64,000 nucleotides of DNA from Paraburkholderia acidicola (lineage in GTDB: Bacteria > Pseudomonadota > Gammaproteobacteria > Burkholderiales > Burkholderiaceae). The notes under the pieces are model-generated. The model made no database searches. It saw only the letters and a program-made list of their open reading frames with translations, and was not told where the DNA came from. Made by a program: the position numbers and the translations under genes. Of the stretch, positions 8,454-16,058 are shown piece by piece. The stretch is from assembly GCF_002362315.1 (NCBI RefSeq), contig NZ_MTZV01000004.1, forward strand, positions 558,001 to 622,000, in the 5' to 3' direction. Position 1 is the stretch's first letter, and each line of letters begins with the position of its first letter.

Positions 8454-9671
8454 TCAACGTCCCTGCGCCTGATAAGTCCCCAACCGGTCAATCAACCCAC
8501 CCACGTTCGCATGGCTGAACACATCCTCAAGCGCAAGAAACGCCGCGCCGAAAAGCACGCTGTCCTTAGGCGGATCAGCGAGAACGATCTGCAATTCGCG
8601 CGTAGCAAGCGGCAGACATCGCTGGTAGACGAGTTCGCGAATACCTGACAGCAGGACTTCCCCGCCCCGGGCGAGTGTCCCGCCAACCACGATCAAGCTA
8701 GGGTTCAGGATACTGACCACATCGGCGGCGACCTCACCGATCACGCGCCCCGCATTGCGAAGCAACATCAGCGCTTCAGGCTGCTGCGTTTCGACCAGCG
8801 CGATCACATCACGCGCGTTCTCCGCCTTGAAGCCTTGACTGGACAGATGTCGGGCAATCGCCCAGCCACCCGCACGCGCTTCGACACAACCGAGCTTGCC
8901 GCAGCGGCACAAAGGCGCATCGTCGGAATTGAACTGGATATGGCCGATATCGCCGGCCGCGCCCTGAGCGCCACGAAAGATCTTGCCGCCCGTCACGATA
9001 CCGCTGCCTATCCCCGTGCCGGCCTTGATGAAGAACATGTCTTCCACGTGCGGAAAATTCTGGCGATGTTCGTAGATCGTCATCAGGTTCACGTCGTTTT
9101 CGACGTAGATCGGTGCGTCAAAGCGCTCGCGCAGCCAGCCGATGATGTCGAATTCGTCCCATCGATGCAGCACCGACGGCCCCACGATACGACCGCGTTT
9201 GAAATCGACCGGTGTGGGCAGGCTAAGGCTGATACCGAACAGCATCCCGTGGCTCGCACGAACCTTCTTCGCCAGTTTGTCGAACTCGCGGGCGATCTGC
9301 TCGAGGGTGCTAGCCGGCCCATCTGAAGCACGGAACGGTACCGTGCTCTGCGCGATCACCGCGGGTTCGAGATCCATCGCGGCGAGATGAATATAGGTCT
9401 CGCCGATATTGGCGACCAGCAGGAAACCCGCCCGTTCGTTGATGCGCAACACGCGCGTCGGCCTGCCACCACTCGGGATGGTTTGCGCGGTCTCGCGCAC
9501 CACGCCGGAGTCGATCAGGGCATTCAACCGGAGCGTGACGGTCACCCGCGATAACCCCGACGCATCGAGCAGCGCGGGACGCGACGTTGCCGCCCCGGTT
9601 GCAATCAACGAGAGAATTTCGCCGCTGTTCTCGAGCGCGGGACGCTCCGCCACGCCATTCACCTTCGACAT
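8454..9671 (-). CDS. ROK-family transcriptional repressor
   Basis: A 405-residue ROK-type regulator. Residues about 15-75 form a winged helix (EILSLIATGAATSRPALLDASG, LSRVTVTLRLNALIDSGVV). A sugar-kinase-like ROK domain follows, with GIGSGIVTGGKIFRGAQGAAGDIGH and the zinc motif CRCGKLGCVEARAGG. The N-terminal HTH marks it as a NagC/XylR-type repressor rather than a kinase. It is divergent from the ribulokinase-ABC-SDR operon. A perfect inverted repeat at 9730-9761 in the shared promoter is its probable operator. The likely inducer is the operon's sugar, or its phosphate. Confidence 0.92.
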   Translation of the reverse strand: MSKVNGVAERPALENSGEILSLIATGAATSRPALLDASGLSRVTVTLRLNALIDSGVVRETAQTIPSGGRPTRVLRINERAGFLLVANIGETYIHLAAMDLEPAVIAQSTVPFRASDGPASTLEQIAREFDKLAKKVRASHGMLFGISLSLPTPVDFKRGRIVGPSVLHRWDEFDIIGWLRERFDAPIYVENDVNLMTIYEHRQNFPHVEDMFFIKAGTGIGSGIVTGGKIFRGAQGAAGDIGHIQFNSDDAPLCRCGKLGCVEARAGGWAIARHLSSQGFKAENARDVIALVETQQPEALMLLRNAGRVIGEVAADVVSILNPSLIVVGGTLARGGEVLLSGIRELVYQRCLPLATRELQIVLADPPKDSVLFGAAFLALEDVFSHANVGGLIDRLGTYQAQGR

Positions 9672-9729
9672 TTCTTCCAGCTCCGAATTGAGTCACCTGC
9701 CCGGCCAAGGCCGCCTCCACAAGACCGGG

Positions 9730-9761
9730 ATATGTTTTGAACAGTAATATACAAAACATAT
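9730..9761. promoter_or_regulatory. Probable ROK-repressor operator
   Basis: ATATGTTTTG (9730-9739) and CAAAACATAT (9752-9761) are a perfect 10-base inverted repeat with a 12-base spacer, AT-rich and lying between the ROK gene and the kinase operon. NagC/Mlc-type ROK operators are also AT-rich dyads of similar span. It abuts the candidate -35 element at 9762. Confidence 0.75.
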
Positions 9762-9790
9762 TTGACTTACGCCTAATTTATTGCTTAACT
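9762..9790 (+). promoter_or_regulatory. Candidate sigma-70 promoter of the kinase-ABC operon
   Basis: TTGACT (9762-9767) and TTAACT (9785-9790) are separated by 17 bases. The -35 matches consensus at 5 of 6 positions and the -10 at 3 of 6. It lies directly beside the operator dyad, so repressor binding could block polymerase. Confidence 0.45.
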
Positions 9791-9856
9791 TGCCGTCAAC
9801 AACACGATGCGGCGCGCCGCCATCATCGCAAATCTTGCGGCACGGAGACAAAGAGC

Positions 9857-11467
9857 ATGACCGAGACTTATATCGTCGGACTCGACTACGGCACGAGTTC
9901 GGCCCGAGGCGTATTGCTCGACGCGGCGACCGGGGAGCAGATCGGCAGTCATATGCACGCCTATCGGCACGATGTCATGACCCGGAGCTTGCGCGACGGT
10001 ACGCCGTTGCCCAGAGCCTGGGCCCTGCAGAACGCCGCGGACTATCTCGAGGCGGCGCAGGAAATCCTCAGCAAGCTCGGGCGCGGCCGCAACATCGCGT
10101 CGATCGGGCTCGGCTTCTCCGCCAGTTCGCCCATGCCTGCCAGACAGGATGGCACCGCCCTCTCCGAGCTGTATCCGGGCGAGCCACACGCCTACGTGAA
10201 GCTATGGAAACACCACGCCGCGCAACCGTACGCCGACGAGATCAATCGTCGCGGTGGGGCTTTTCTGCGCAATTTCGGCGGCAAGCTCTCCGGTGAATGG
10301 CTGTTGCCCAAGGCCGCCCAGATCGCCGATGAGGCGCCGCATATCTGGGATGCCACCGATCGCTTCATCGAGTCGGGCGACTGGCTCGTCTGGCAGTTGA
10401 CCGGCACGGAAGCGCGCAGCCTGGGCTTTGCCGCCTACAAGGCCCAATACTCTGATATGGAAGGCTATCCGCACGGAGTCGTGCCAGACCTCACGGATAA
10501 GCTGGCGGAGCCGCATCGTATCGGCAGCCCAGCCGGCAGTCTGTCGGAAAGCTGGCGCCAGCGCACCGGGATCAGCGGCAGCGCTGTCGTCGCGGTCGCG
10601 GTGATCGACTCTCACGTGGTTCTGCCAGCGGCTGGCGCGGTGTCGAGTGGCTGCCTCGTCGGTGCGCTGGGAACGTCGGCCGCCTATCTCGTGCTGAGCG
10701 AGCGATTCCAGCCGTTGCCACCCGGTATCGAAGGCGTCGCCAAAGATGGGTCGATTCGCGATCTCTGGTGTTACGAAGCGGGCCAGGCGGGTTTCGGCGA
10801 CACGCTCGGCTGGTTCGTCAATGCGTTTCCGCGCGGCACCGATTCAGCGGAGAGTTTTCGCCACTACAACCGCGAGGCCGCGCAACTCGAACCCGGTGCG
10901 AATCATCTCGTTGCACTCGACTGGTGGAATGGCAATCGCGTGCCGCTTGCGGACTCGAGTCTGAGCGGCCTGCTGGTCGGCCTCACGACGAACACGACCG
11001 CCGTCGACATCTACCGCGCACTGATCGAGTCATTGTGTTTTGGCGCACGCGCGATCGTGGATCTCTTCGAAAGCGGCGGCGTCGCGATCGATCGCGTTGT
11101 CCTGACGAGCGGACTGGCGCAGAACAATCCGTTTCTGGTCCAGACGATGGCCGACGCGCTGGGGCGCGAAGTGGAAGTGCCCAGGATTGCGCACGCAACG
11201 GCCGTCGGCGCCGCCATCCATGGAGCCGTGGCAGCGGGACTCGTCACCGGTTTCGTAGCGGGCAGCGCGAAGTTCGGCGCGCAAAGCTTCGAGCGCTTCC
11301 AGCCCAACCCGAGTTTCGCTGTCATCTACGCCGAGCAGTATGGCCAATACCGCGAACTGAGCGCGGACCAGACGATCCTCCATTCCATGCACGTCCTGAA
11401 CGGTTTGAAAGACTCGCTGAGCGATCCCGCCTGCGAACACCTGGCCCTGAGCGACCAGGCGCACTGA
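9857..11467 (+). CDS. FGGY-family carbohydrate kinase, ribulokinase (AraB) type
   Basis: A 536-residue FGGY kinase expected to phosphorylate a ketopentose. It has the N-terminal phosphate loop GLDYGTSSARGVLLDAATGE, the AraB-type LPRAWALQNAADYLE and HAYVKLWKHHAAQPYADEIN, and the C-terminal ATP-site region TSGLAQNNPFLVQTMADALG with ATAVGAAIHGA. AraB-type enzymes act on ribulose. No araA or araD (isomerase, 4-epimerase) is present, which favours D-ribulose generated by the SDR at 14452, giving D-ribulose 5-phosphate directly. The ATG at 9857 is set by the MTETYIVGLDYG start. First gene of a five-gene operon. Confidence 0.88.
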   Translation: MTETYIVGLDYGTSSARGVLLDAATGEQIGSHMHAYRHDVMTRSLRDGTPLPRAWALQNAADYLEAAQEILSKLGRGRNIASIGLGFSASSPMPARQDGTALSELYPGEPHAYVKLWKHHAAQPYADEINRRGGAFLRNFGGKLSGEWLLPKAAQIADEAPHIWDATDRFIESGDWLVWQLTGTEARSLGFAAYKAQYSDMEGYPHGVVPDLTDKLAEPHRIGSPAGSLSESWRQRTGISGSAVVAVAVIDSHVVLPAAGAVSSGCLVGALGTSAAYLVLSERFQPLPPGIEGVAKDGSIRDLWCYEAGQAGFGDTLGWFVNAFPRGTDSAESFRHYNREAAQLEPGANHLVALDWWNGNRVPLADSSLSGLLVGLTTNTTAVDIYRALIESLCFGARAIVDLFESGGVAIDRVVLTSGLAQNNPFLVQTMADALGREVEVPRIAHATAVGAAIHGAVAAGLVTGFVAGSAKFGAQSFERFQPNPSFAVIYAEQYGQYRELSADQTILHSMHVLNGLKDSLSDPACEHLALSDQAH

Positions 11468-11578
11468 TGTCGACACGCGTACCGAAAGCAAGTGAAGCAC
11501 CGATCTTCATTCACGAGCGTTAAAGAAACAACCCAACGAGACAGACCCGAACCGTACAAGGTCGAACAGGAGGCAAAC

Positions 11579-12589
11579 ATGGCGTTGCATCGTAAAACCA
11601 CACACTGTCCGCGTTATTGTCGTACCCGCGCGGCGCTCACACTGCTGGGCGTGCTGCTATCCGCTTCGTGGCACGTCGCTCATGCAGCCGACGCCCAGCC
11701 CACGATCGGAATCGTGGAGTTGCAGTTATCGAATCCGTTTTTCGACAAGCTGGAAAAGTCAGCCGTCGAGACCGCGACGAAACACGGCTGGAAAGTCATG
11801 ACCGCCGAGGCAACCGTGGCAGGCGACTCGTCCACGCAAATCGCCGCGATCGAGAACATGATCAATCGCGGTGTGAAAGGCATTACGCTCGATAACGCCA
11901 ATGCCTACGCGCTGGTTCCCATCGTCAAGAAAGCACGCGCCGCCGGCATCGTCGTCGTCACCGTGAACAGCTCGCTGAATCCGATGACCGCTGCCGATGC
12001 ATCGTTCGAAACGGACAACGTCACCGCCGGCAAACTGATCGGTCAATGGGCCGTCGCGCGGATCGGCACGACTGCGCCTCATGTTGCCATGCTCGACTAC
12101 GACCTCGCGGACAGAACGGCGAATGCTCGCCACATCGGCTTCCTGCAGGGCTTCGGCATTGCCGACGGTTCGCCGAAGATCGCCGGTACTGCGCTGACGT
12201 TGGGCAATGTCGAGACCGGTCAGGTGGCGATGGAAAATCTTCTCTCAGCGCATCCGGACATCAATGTTCTCTACACGATCAATGAGCCCACTGCGCAGGG
12301 CGCCTCGCTCGCCATCAAGAAAGCGAAACGCGACATCATCGTGACGTCGATCGATGGAAGCTGTTCGGGTGTACGCAGCGTGGCCAGCGGTGCGATCGGC
12401 GCGACCGTGATGCAGTTCCCGTCGAAGATGGGCCAACTGGCCGTCGAATCGATTATCCAGGCGGCCAGTGGCGGAAAGAAACCGACTGGCTTCAATAACA
12501 CCGGTACCGTGCTGATCACCGACCATCCTGTCCCGGGTCTCGATTCAAAAGATTCGAAATGGGGTCTCGCCAATTGCTGGGGAGGATGA
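11579..12589 (+). CDS. Sugar ABC transporter periplasmic binding protein (FrcB/RbsB-like)
   Basis: A 336-residue type-I periplasmic binding protein. Its signal peptide has a basic start, the hydrophobic LTLLGVLLSASWHVAHA and a probable cleavage after AHA near residue 36. The mature part starts with PTIGIVELQLSNPFFDKLEK and ends in DSKWGLANCWGG. NPFF, ENMINRGVKGITLDNAN and TINEPTAQGAS are typical of the ribose/fructose-binding cluster B group. A strong AGGAGG ribosome site precedes the ATG at 11579. The permease starts two bases after its stop, so they are co-transcribed. Ligand is inferred to be a pentose or polyol from the neighbouring kinase. Confidence 0.9.
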   Translation: MALHRKTTHCPRYCRTRAALTLLGVLLSASWHVAHAADAQPTIGIVELQLSNPFFDKLEKSAVETATKHGWKVMTAEATVAGDSSTQIAAIENMINRGVKGITLDNANAYALVPIVKKARAAGIVVVTVNSSLNPMTAADASFETDNVTAGKLIGQWAVARIGTTAPHVAMLDYDLADRTANARHIGFLQGFGIADGSPKIAGTALTLGNVETGQVAMENLLSAHPDINVLYTINEPTAQGASLAIKKAKRDIIVTSIDGSCSGVRSVASGAIGATVMQFPSKMGQLAVESIIQAASGGKKPTGFNNTGTVLITDHPVPGLDSKDSKWGLANCWGG

Positions 12590-12590
12590 G

Positions 12591-13613
12591 ATGAACTCGA
12601 ACCGTCATTCGAGTGGCGATCTTCCAGTGATCAACGAGCCAGCCGATCGCCATAACGGGATGCGCGACGTCATGCGTGCGCTGCTGGCGCAACCGATGTC
12701 AGGTCCGTTGCTCGCGCTGATCGTCATCACAGTTGTGTTCTCGGTGACGACCTCGACCTTTCTCAATGTCGGCAACATCTCGCTGCTGTTTCAGCAGTCG
12801 GTGGTGGTCGGCACCATTGCGCTGGGACAGACGCTGATCGTGCTGGTGGCAGGCATCGACCTCGCGTGTGGAGCAATTCTGGTGCTCGGTACCGTCCTCA
12901 TCGGGAGCCTTGCGGGGCATGGCGACATGGCGGCGATTGCGGCCGGTCTGGTGGTGTGTCTCGCCGCAGCGTCACTCAACGGGCTTGTCATCACGCGTTT
13001 CAAGTTGCCGCCGTTTATCGTCACGCTTGGAACGCTGACCATTCTCGCGGCCGCGTCGCGTCTCTATACGCGGTCGCAGAGCTACCCGGTCTCGTCGGAC
13101 TTCCTGACCATTCTGGGTAGCGGATTCACGAGCGGCGTCGTGACCTTCACTTACGGCAGCCTGCTCTGGATCGTTCTAACGCTAGTGCTCAGCTATGTGT
13201 TGAACCAGACAGCCTGGGGTGTGCGCGTGTACGCGATCGGCAATTCGTCGAGTGCTGCACGGCTGAACGGTATTCACGTCGGACGGATCACATTCAGCGT
13301 GTATGCGCTCGCAGGGCTGTTCTATTTCTTCGCTGCGTGGCAAGCGTTGGGCCGTACGCCCATTGCCGATCCAAGCGCTTATCAGACCGCGAATCTGGAT
13401 GCCATTACGGCGGTTGTGATTGGTGGTACGAGTCTGTTTGGCGGACGTGGCGGCGTGGCTGGCACGTTCGTCGGCGCGCTCATCGTCACGGTGCTGAAGA
13501 ACGGGCTGACCCAGGCCGGCATCGACTCGCTGTATCAGCAGATCGCCACAGGCATACTCGTGATCCTCGCCGTCGGCGTCGATCACTACCTGAGCAGGAG
13601 GAAACAATCGTGA
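12591..13613 (+). CDS. Sugar ABC transporter permease (RbsC/FrcC-like)
   Basis: A 340-residue inner-membrane permease of the BPD_transp_2 family, with about nine or ten hydrophobic helices. Family signatures are LLFQQSVVVGTIALGQTLIVLVAGIDL, LPPFIVTLGTLTI, SSAARLNGI and the coupling segment ANLDAITAVVIGGTSLFGGRGGVAGTFVGALI. It lies between the binding protein (two-base gap) and the ATPase (four-base GTGA overlap), as expected for a CUT2 importer. Confidence 0.92.
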   Translation: MNSNRHSSGDLPVINEPADRHNGMRDVMRALLAQPMSGPLLALIVITVVFSVTTSTFLNVGNISLLFQQSVVVGTIALGQTLIVLVAGIDLACGAILVLGTVLIGSLAGHGDMAAIAAGLVVCLAAASLNGLVITRFKLPPFIVTLGTLTILAAASRLYTRSQSYPVSSDFLTILGSGFTSGVVTFTYGSLLWIVLTLVLSYVLNQTAWGVRVYAIGNSSSAARLNGIHVGRITFSVYALAGLFYFFAAWQALGRTPIADPSAYQTANLDAITAVVIGGTSLFGGRGGVAGTFVGALIVTVLKNGLTQAGIDSLYQQIATGILVILAVGVDHYLSRRKQS

Positions 13614-14431
13614 ATCCGCAAAGCTCAACGGTTCAGCTGGTCCTGCAGGCGAAAGGATTGACCAAACGATACGGCCACGTCGTCGCCATGGACAGCGCCG
13701 ACTTCGAACTCGCACAAGGCGAAATCCTCGCGGTCGTGGGTGACAACGGCGCGGGCAAATCGAGCCTTATCCGTGCGCTCACCGGCGCGGTGAGTCCCGA
13801 CAGCGGCGAGGTATTCATCGACGGCGAAGCAGTCCGGTTTCGCAACCCGCTCGACGCGCGGCTGGCCGGGATCGAAACCGTCTATCAGGAACTCGCAGTC
13901 GCGACCGAACTCGACATCACACAGAACCTGTTTCTAGGCCGCGAGTTGCGCAAACCCGGCGTGCTCGGAACACTCTTTCGCCAGCTCGACAAGGCAGGCA
14001 TGCGCAAACAGGCCGCCGAGCATATGAAGAACCTCGGCATCCGCGTGCAGTCGATCCGGCAGAAAGTCGAGACACTGTCAGGCGGACAACGGCAAGCTAT
14101 CGCGGTGGCGCGCGCCGCGGCGTGGGGAAGAAAAGTCGTCATCCTCGACGAGCCGACCGCCGCGCTCGGCGTCAAGGAGACGAGACAGGTGCTCGATCTG
14201 ATCCTGAAGGTGCGCAGCCATGGGTTATCGATTGTTCTGATCAGCCACAGCATGCCGAACGTCTTCGAGATCGCCGATCGCATTCACATCCACCGGCTGG
14301 GCCGGCGCGCCACCATCGTGGAGCCGAAGTCGACGTCGATGAGCGAAGTCGTTGCCGTCATGACCGGCGCACTCGAGCCCACTGCCGTCAAGCCCGCGAT
14401 CTATTCCACACCATCGCTTTCAACGCTTTAG
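13610..14431 (+). CDS. Sugar ABC transporter ATP-binding protein (single-domain, FrcA-like)
   Basis: A 273-residue ATPase with Walker A GDNGAGKSS, the LSGGQRQ signature, Walker B VVILDEPTAALG and a switch histidine in LISHSM. Most CUT2 importers use a fused double ATPase of about 500 residues. This is the single-domain form, as in fructose FrcA, and would work as a homodimer. The start is the GTG at 13610, which overlaps the permease stop by four bases and follows GGAGG. An in-frame start far upstream would lie within the permease gene. The C-terminal RLGRRATIVEP and MTGAL segment is FrcA-like. Confidence 0.92.
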   Translation: MNPQSSTVQLVLQAKGLTKRYGHVVAMDSADFELAQGEILAVVGDNGAGKSSLIRALTGAVSPDSGEVFIDGEAVRFRNPLDARLAGIETVYQELAVATELDITQNLFLGRELRKPGVLGTLFRQLDKAGMRKQAAEHMKNLGIRVQSIRQKVETLSGGQRQAIAVARAAAWGRKVVILDEPTAALGVKETRQVLDLILKVRSHGLSIVLISHSMPNVFEIADRIHIHRLGRRATIVEPKSTSMSEVVAVMTGALEPTAVKPAIYSTPSLSTL

Positions 14432-14451
14432 TCCGAGAAGGAAAACATCGT

Positions 14452-15219
14452 ATGTCCATACTGGATCGTTTCTCGATGCGCGGGAAAGTCTCCATCGTTA
14501 CCGGCGGAAATCGGGGTATCGGCCGGGCAATCGCACAGGGGCTGGCCGAAGCCGGTTCCGCCATTGCGATCGCTGCCAGAGACGAAGAACAGAGCGCAAC
14601 CGCAATCGGCGAGCTGAAGAAGTTAGGCGTGGAAGCGATCAGCGTGAAGGCAGACGTATCGAATCGCGATGAACTGGAAGCAATGGTCGATACCGTGACC
14701 CGCACCCTCGGACCGATCGACGTGCTCGTCAATAACGCGGGAATCGGCTTCCACGCCAACGCATTGACGTTAGAAGACGACGAATGGCAGCGGCTTTTTT
14801 CGATCAATCTCGACGGTGTCTGGAAAGCCAGCCAGATCGTCGGACGGCAGATGGTCAAGAACGGCCGCGGCTCGATCATCAACATCGGTTCGATCTCGGG
14901 GCTCATCGTCAACCGGCCGCAATGGCACTCGCCCTATGGCATCGCCAAGGCTGCAGTCCACCATCTCACCCGCTCGCTCGCCGCCGAGTGGGCGCAATCG
15001 GGTGTGCGCGTCAATGCGATTGCGCCGGGCTATGTGAAGACCGAAATTGCCAGCACCGAGTACGAGGATTACCGGCACTACTGGCGTGACGAAGTGCCGA
15101 TGCAGCGCTATGCCACGCCTGAGGAAATCGCACCGGTTGCGCTGATGCTCGCGAGCGAAGCATCGTCGTTCATGACGGGCGCTGTTCTCGTGGTAGATGG
15201 GGGTTATACGCTCTGGTAA
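14452..15219 (+). CDS. SDR-family polyol/sugar dehydrogenase
   Basis: A 255-residue classical SDR with cofactor loop TGGNRGIG, LVNNAGIGFH, catalytic Ser in NIGSISG, Tyr-x3-Lys in SPYGIAKAA and the closing MTGAVLVVDGGYTLW. It resembles gluconate 5-dehydrogenase, 2-deoxygluconate and ribitol/arabitol dehydrogenases. The start at 14452 follows AGAAGGA and lies 20 bases after the ABC ATPase gene. Its place as last gene in an operon with a ribulokinase suggests oxidation of a pentitol (for example ribitol) to ribulose. The alternative is a sugar acid dehydrogenase. Confidence 0.85.
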   Translation: MSILDRFSMRGKVSIVTGGNRGIGRAIAQGLAEAGSAIAIAARDEEQSATAIGELKKLGVEAISVKADVSNRDELEAMVDTVTRTLGPIDVLVNNAGIGFHANALTLEDDEWQRLFSINLDGVWKASQIVGRQMVKNGRGSIINIGSISGLIVNRPQWHSPYGIAKAAVHHLTRSLAAEWAQSGVRVNAIAPGYVKTEIASTEYEDYRHYWRDEVPMQRYATPEEIAPVALMLASEASSFMTGAVLVVDGGYTLW

Positions 15220-15257
15220 TACAATGGCTCACTAACGGACGTTCGAAGGAACAGGTA

Positions 15258-15893
15258 GTGAATCGCACACACTCGTCGGCGCATTCCGATGCGCCTCGCG
15301 ACGAAGGGCATCGACAGATCCTGGATGCCCTTGATGAACATGGCTGGTCGGAACAGGACAATTTTCTTCCCCATGATTTGACGCTCGCGCTCGCGCAGGA
15401 ATGCGTCGAGCTTGCGGCGTCCGGAGCGCTCGCATTGGCGCGGGTCAGCCAGGGCGCGGCGCGTGCGCTACAGCCCGAGATACGCGGCGACCGGATTCGC
15501 TGGCTGGACGCGGGACAATCCGCAGCCTGCGATCAATATCTTGCGATCATGGACACGCTGCGTATGGCGTTGAATCGCAGGTTCTTCCTCGGACTCGAAG
15601 AATACGAAAGCCATTTCGCGTTCTACGCACCGGGCGATTCGTATCGGCAGCATCGCGATCGGTTTCGCCACGATGACAGCCGCGTCGTGTCGGTTGTCGT
15701 CTATCTGAATGCCGACTGGTTGCCCGACCATGGCGGCGAATTGCGACTGCATCCGGAAGGCGCGAGCATGCGGGATATCTTGCCGGTCGGTAGCCGGATC
15801 GCGGTATTTCTGTCCGCCGATATGCTGCATGAGGTATTGCCCGCGACACGCGATCGCCTGTCGCTCACCGGATGGTTTAAACGCCGCACTTAA
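15258..15893 (+). CDS. 2-oxoglutarate/Fe(II) dioxygenase, prolyl-4-hydroxylase (PHD-like) type
   Basis: A 211-residue double-stranded beta-helix dioxygenase. The iron ligands appear as His-x-Asp in YRQHRDRF and His in ADMLHEVLPATRDRLSLTGWF, where the Arg binds 2-oxoglutarate. VSVVVYLNADWLPDHGGELRLH is the core strand pair. Size and motifs match Pseudomonas PPHD, which hydroxylates a proline of elongation factor Tu, and human PHD2-like enzymes, so protein prolyl hydroxylation is a reasonable inference. It starts with GTG at 15258 after AAGGAACAGG. It is 38 bases after the SDR and may be read through from that operon, but its role seems unrelated. Confidence 0.85.
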   Translation: MNRTHSSAHSDAPRDEGHRQILDALDEHGWSEQDNFLPHDLTLALAQECVELAASGALALARVSQGAARALQPEIRGDRIRWLDAGQSAACDQYLAIMDTLRMALNRRFFLGLEEYESHFAFYAPGDSYRQHRDRFRHDDSRVVSVVVYLNADWLPDHGGELRLHPEGASMRDILPVGSRIAVFLSADMLHEVLPATRDRLSLTGWFKRRT

Positions 15894-16058
15894 TGTTCAG
15901 GAAATCATCCTCGTCCTGTAACGTGTCGACAGTACGCTGAACGCAACGCAGGCTGTGCCGGACGGTTTCGAGGAAGAATTCACCCATCACGGATTTCAGG
16001 AAACCTGGCTGGCCGACTATTCACGTGAATGATCCACACATTCAGGAGAGGATGAGCC

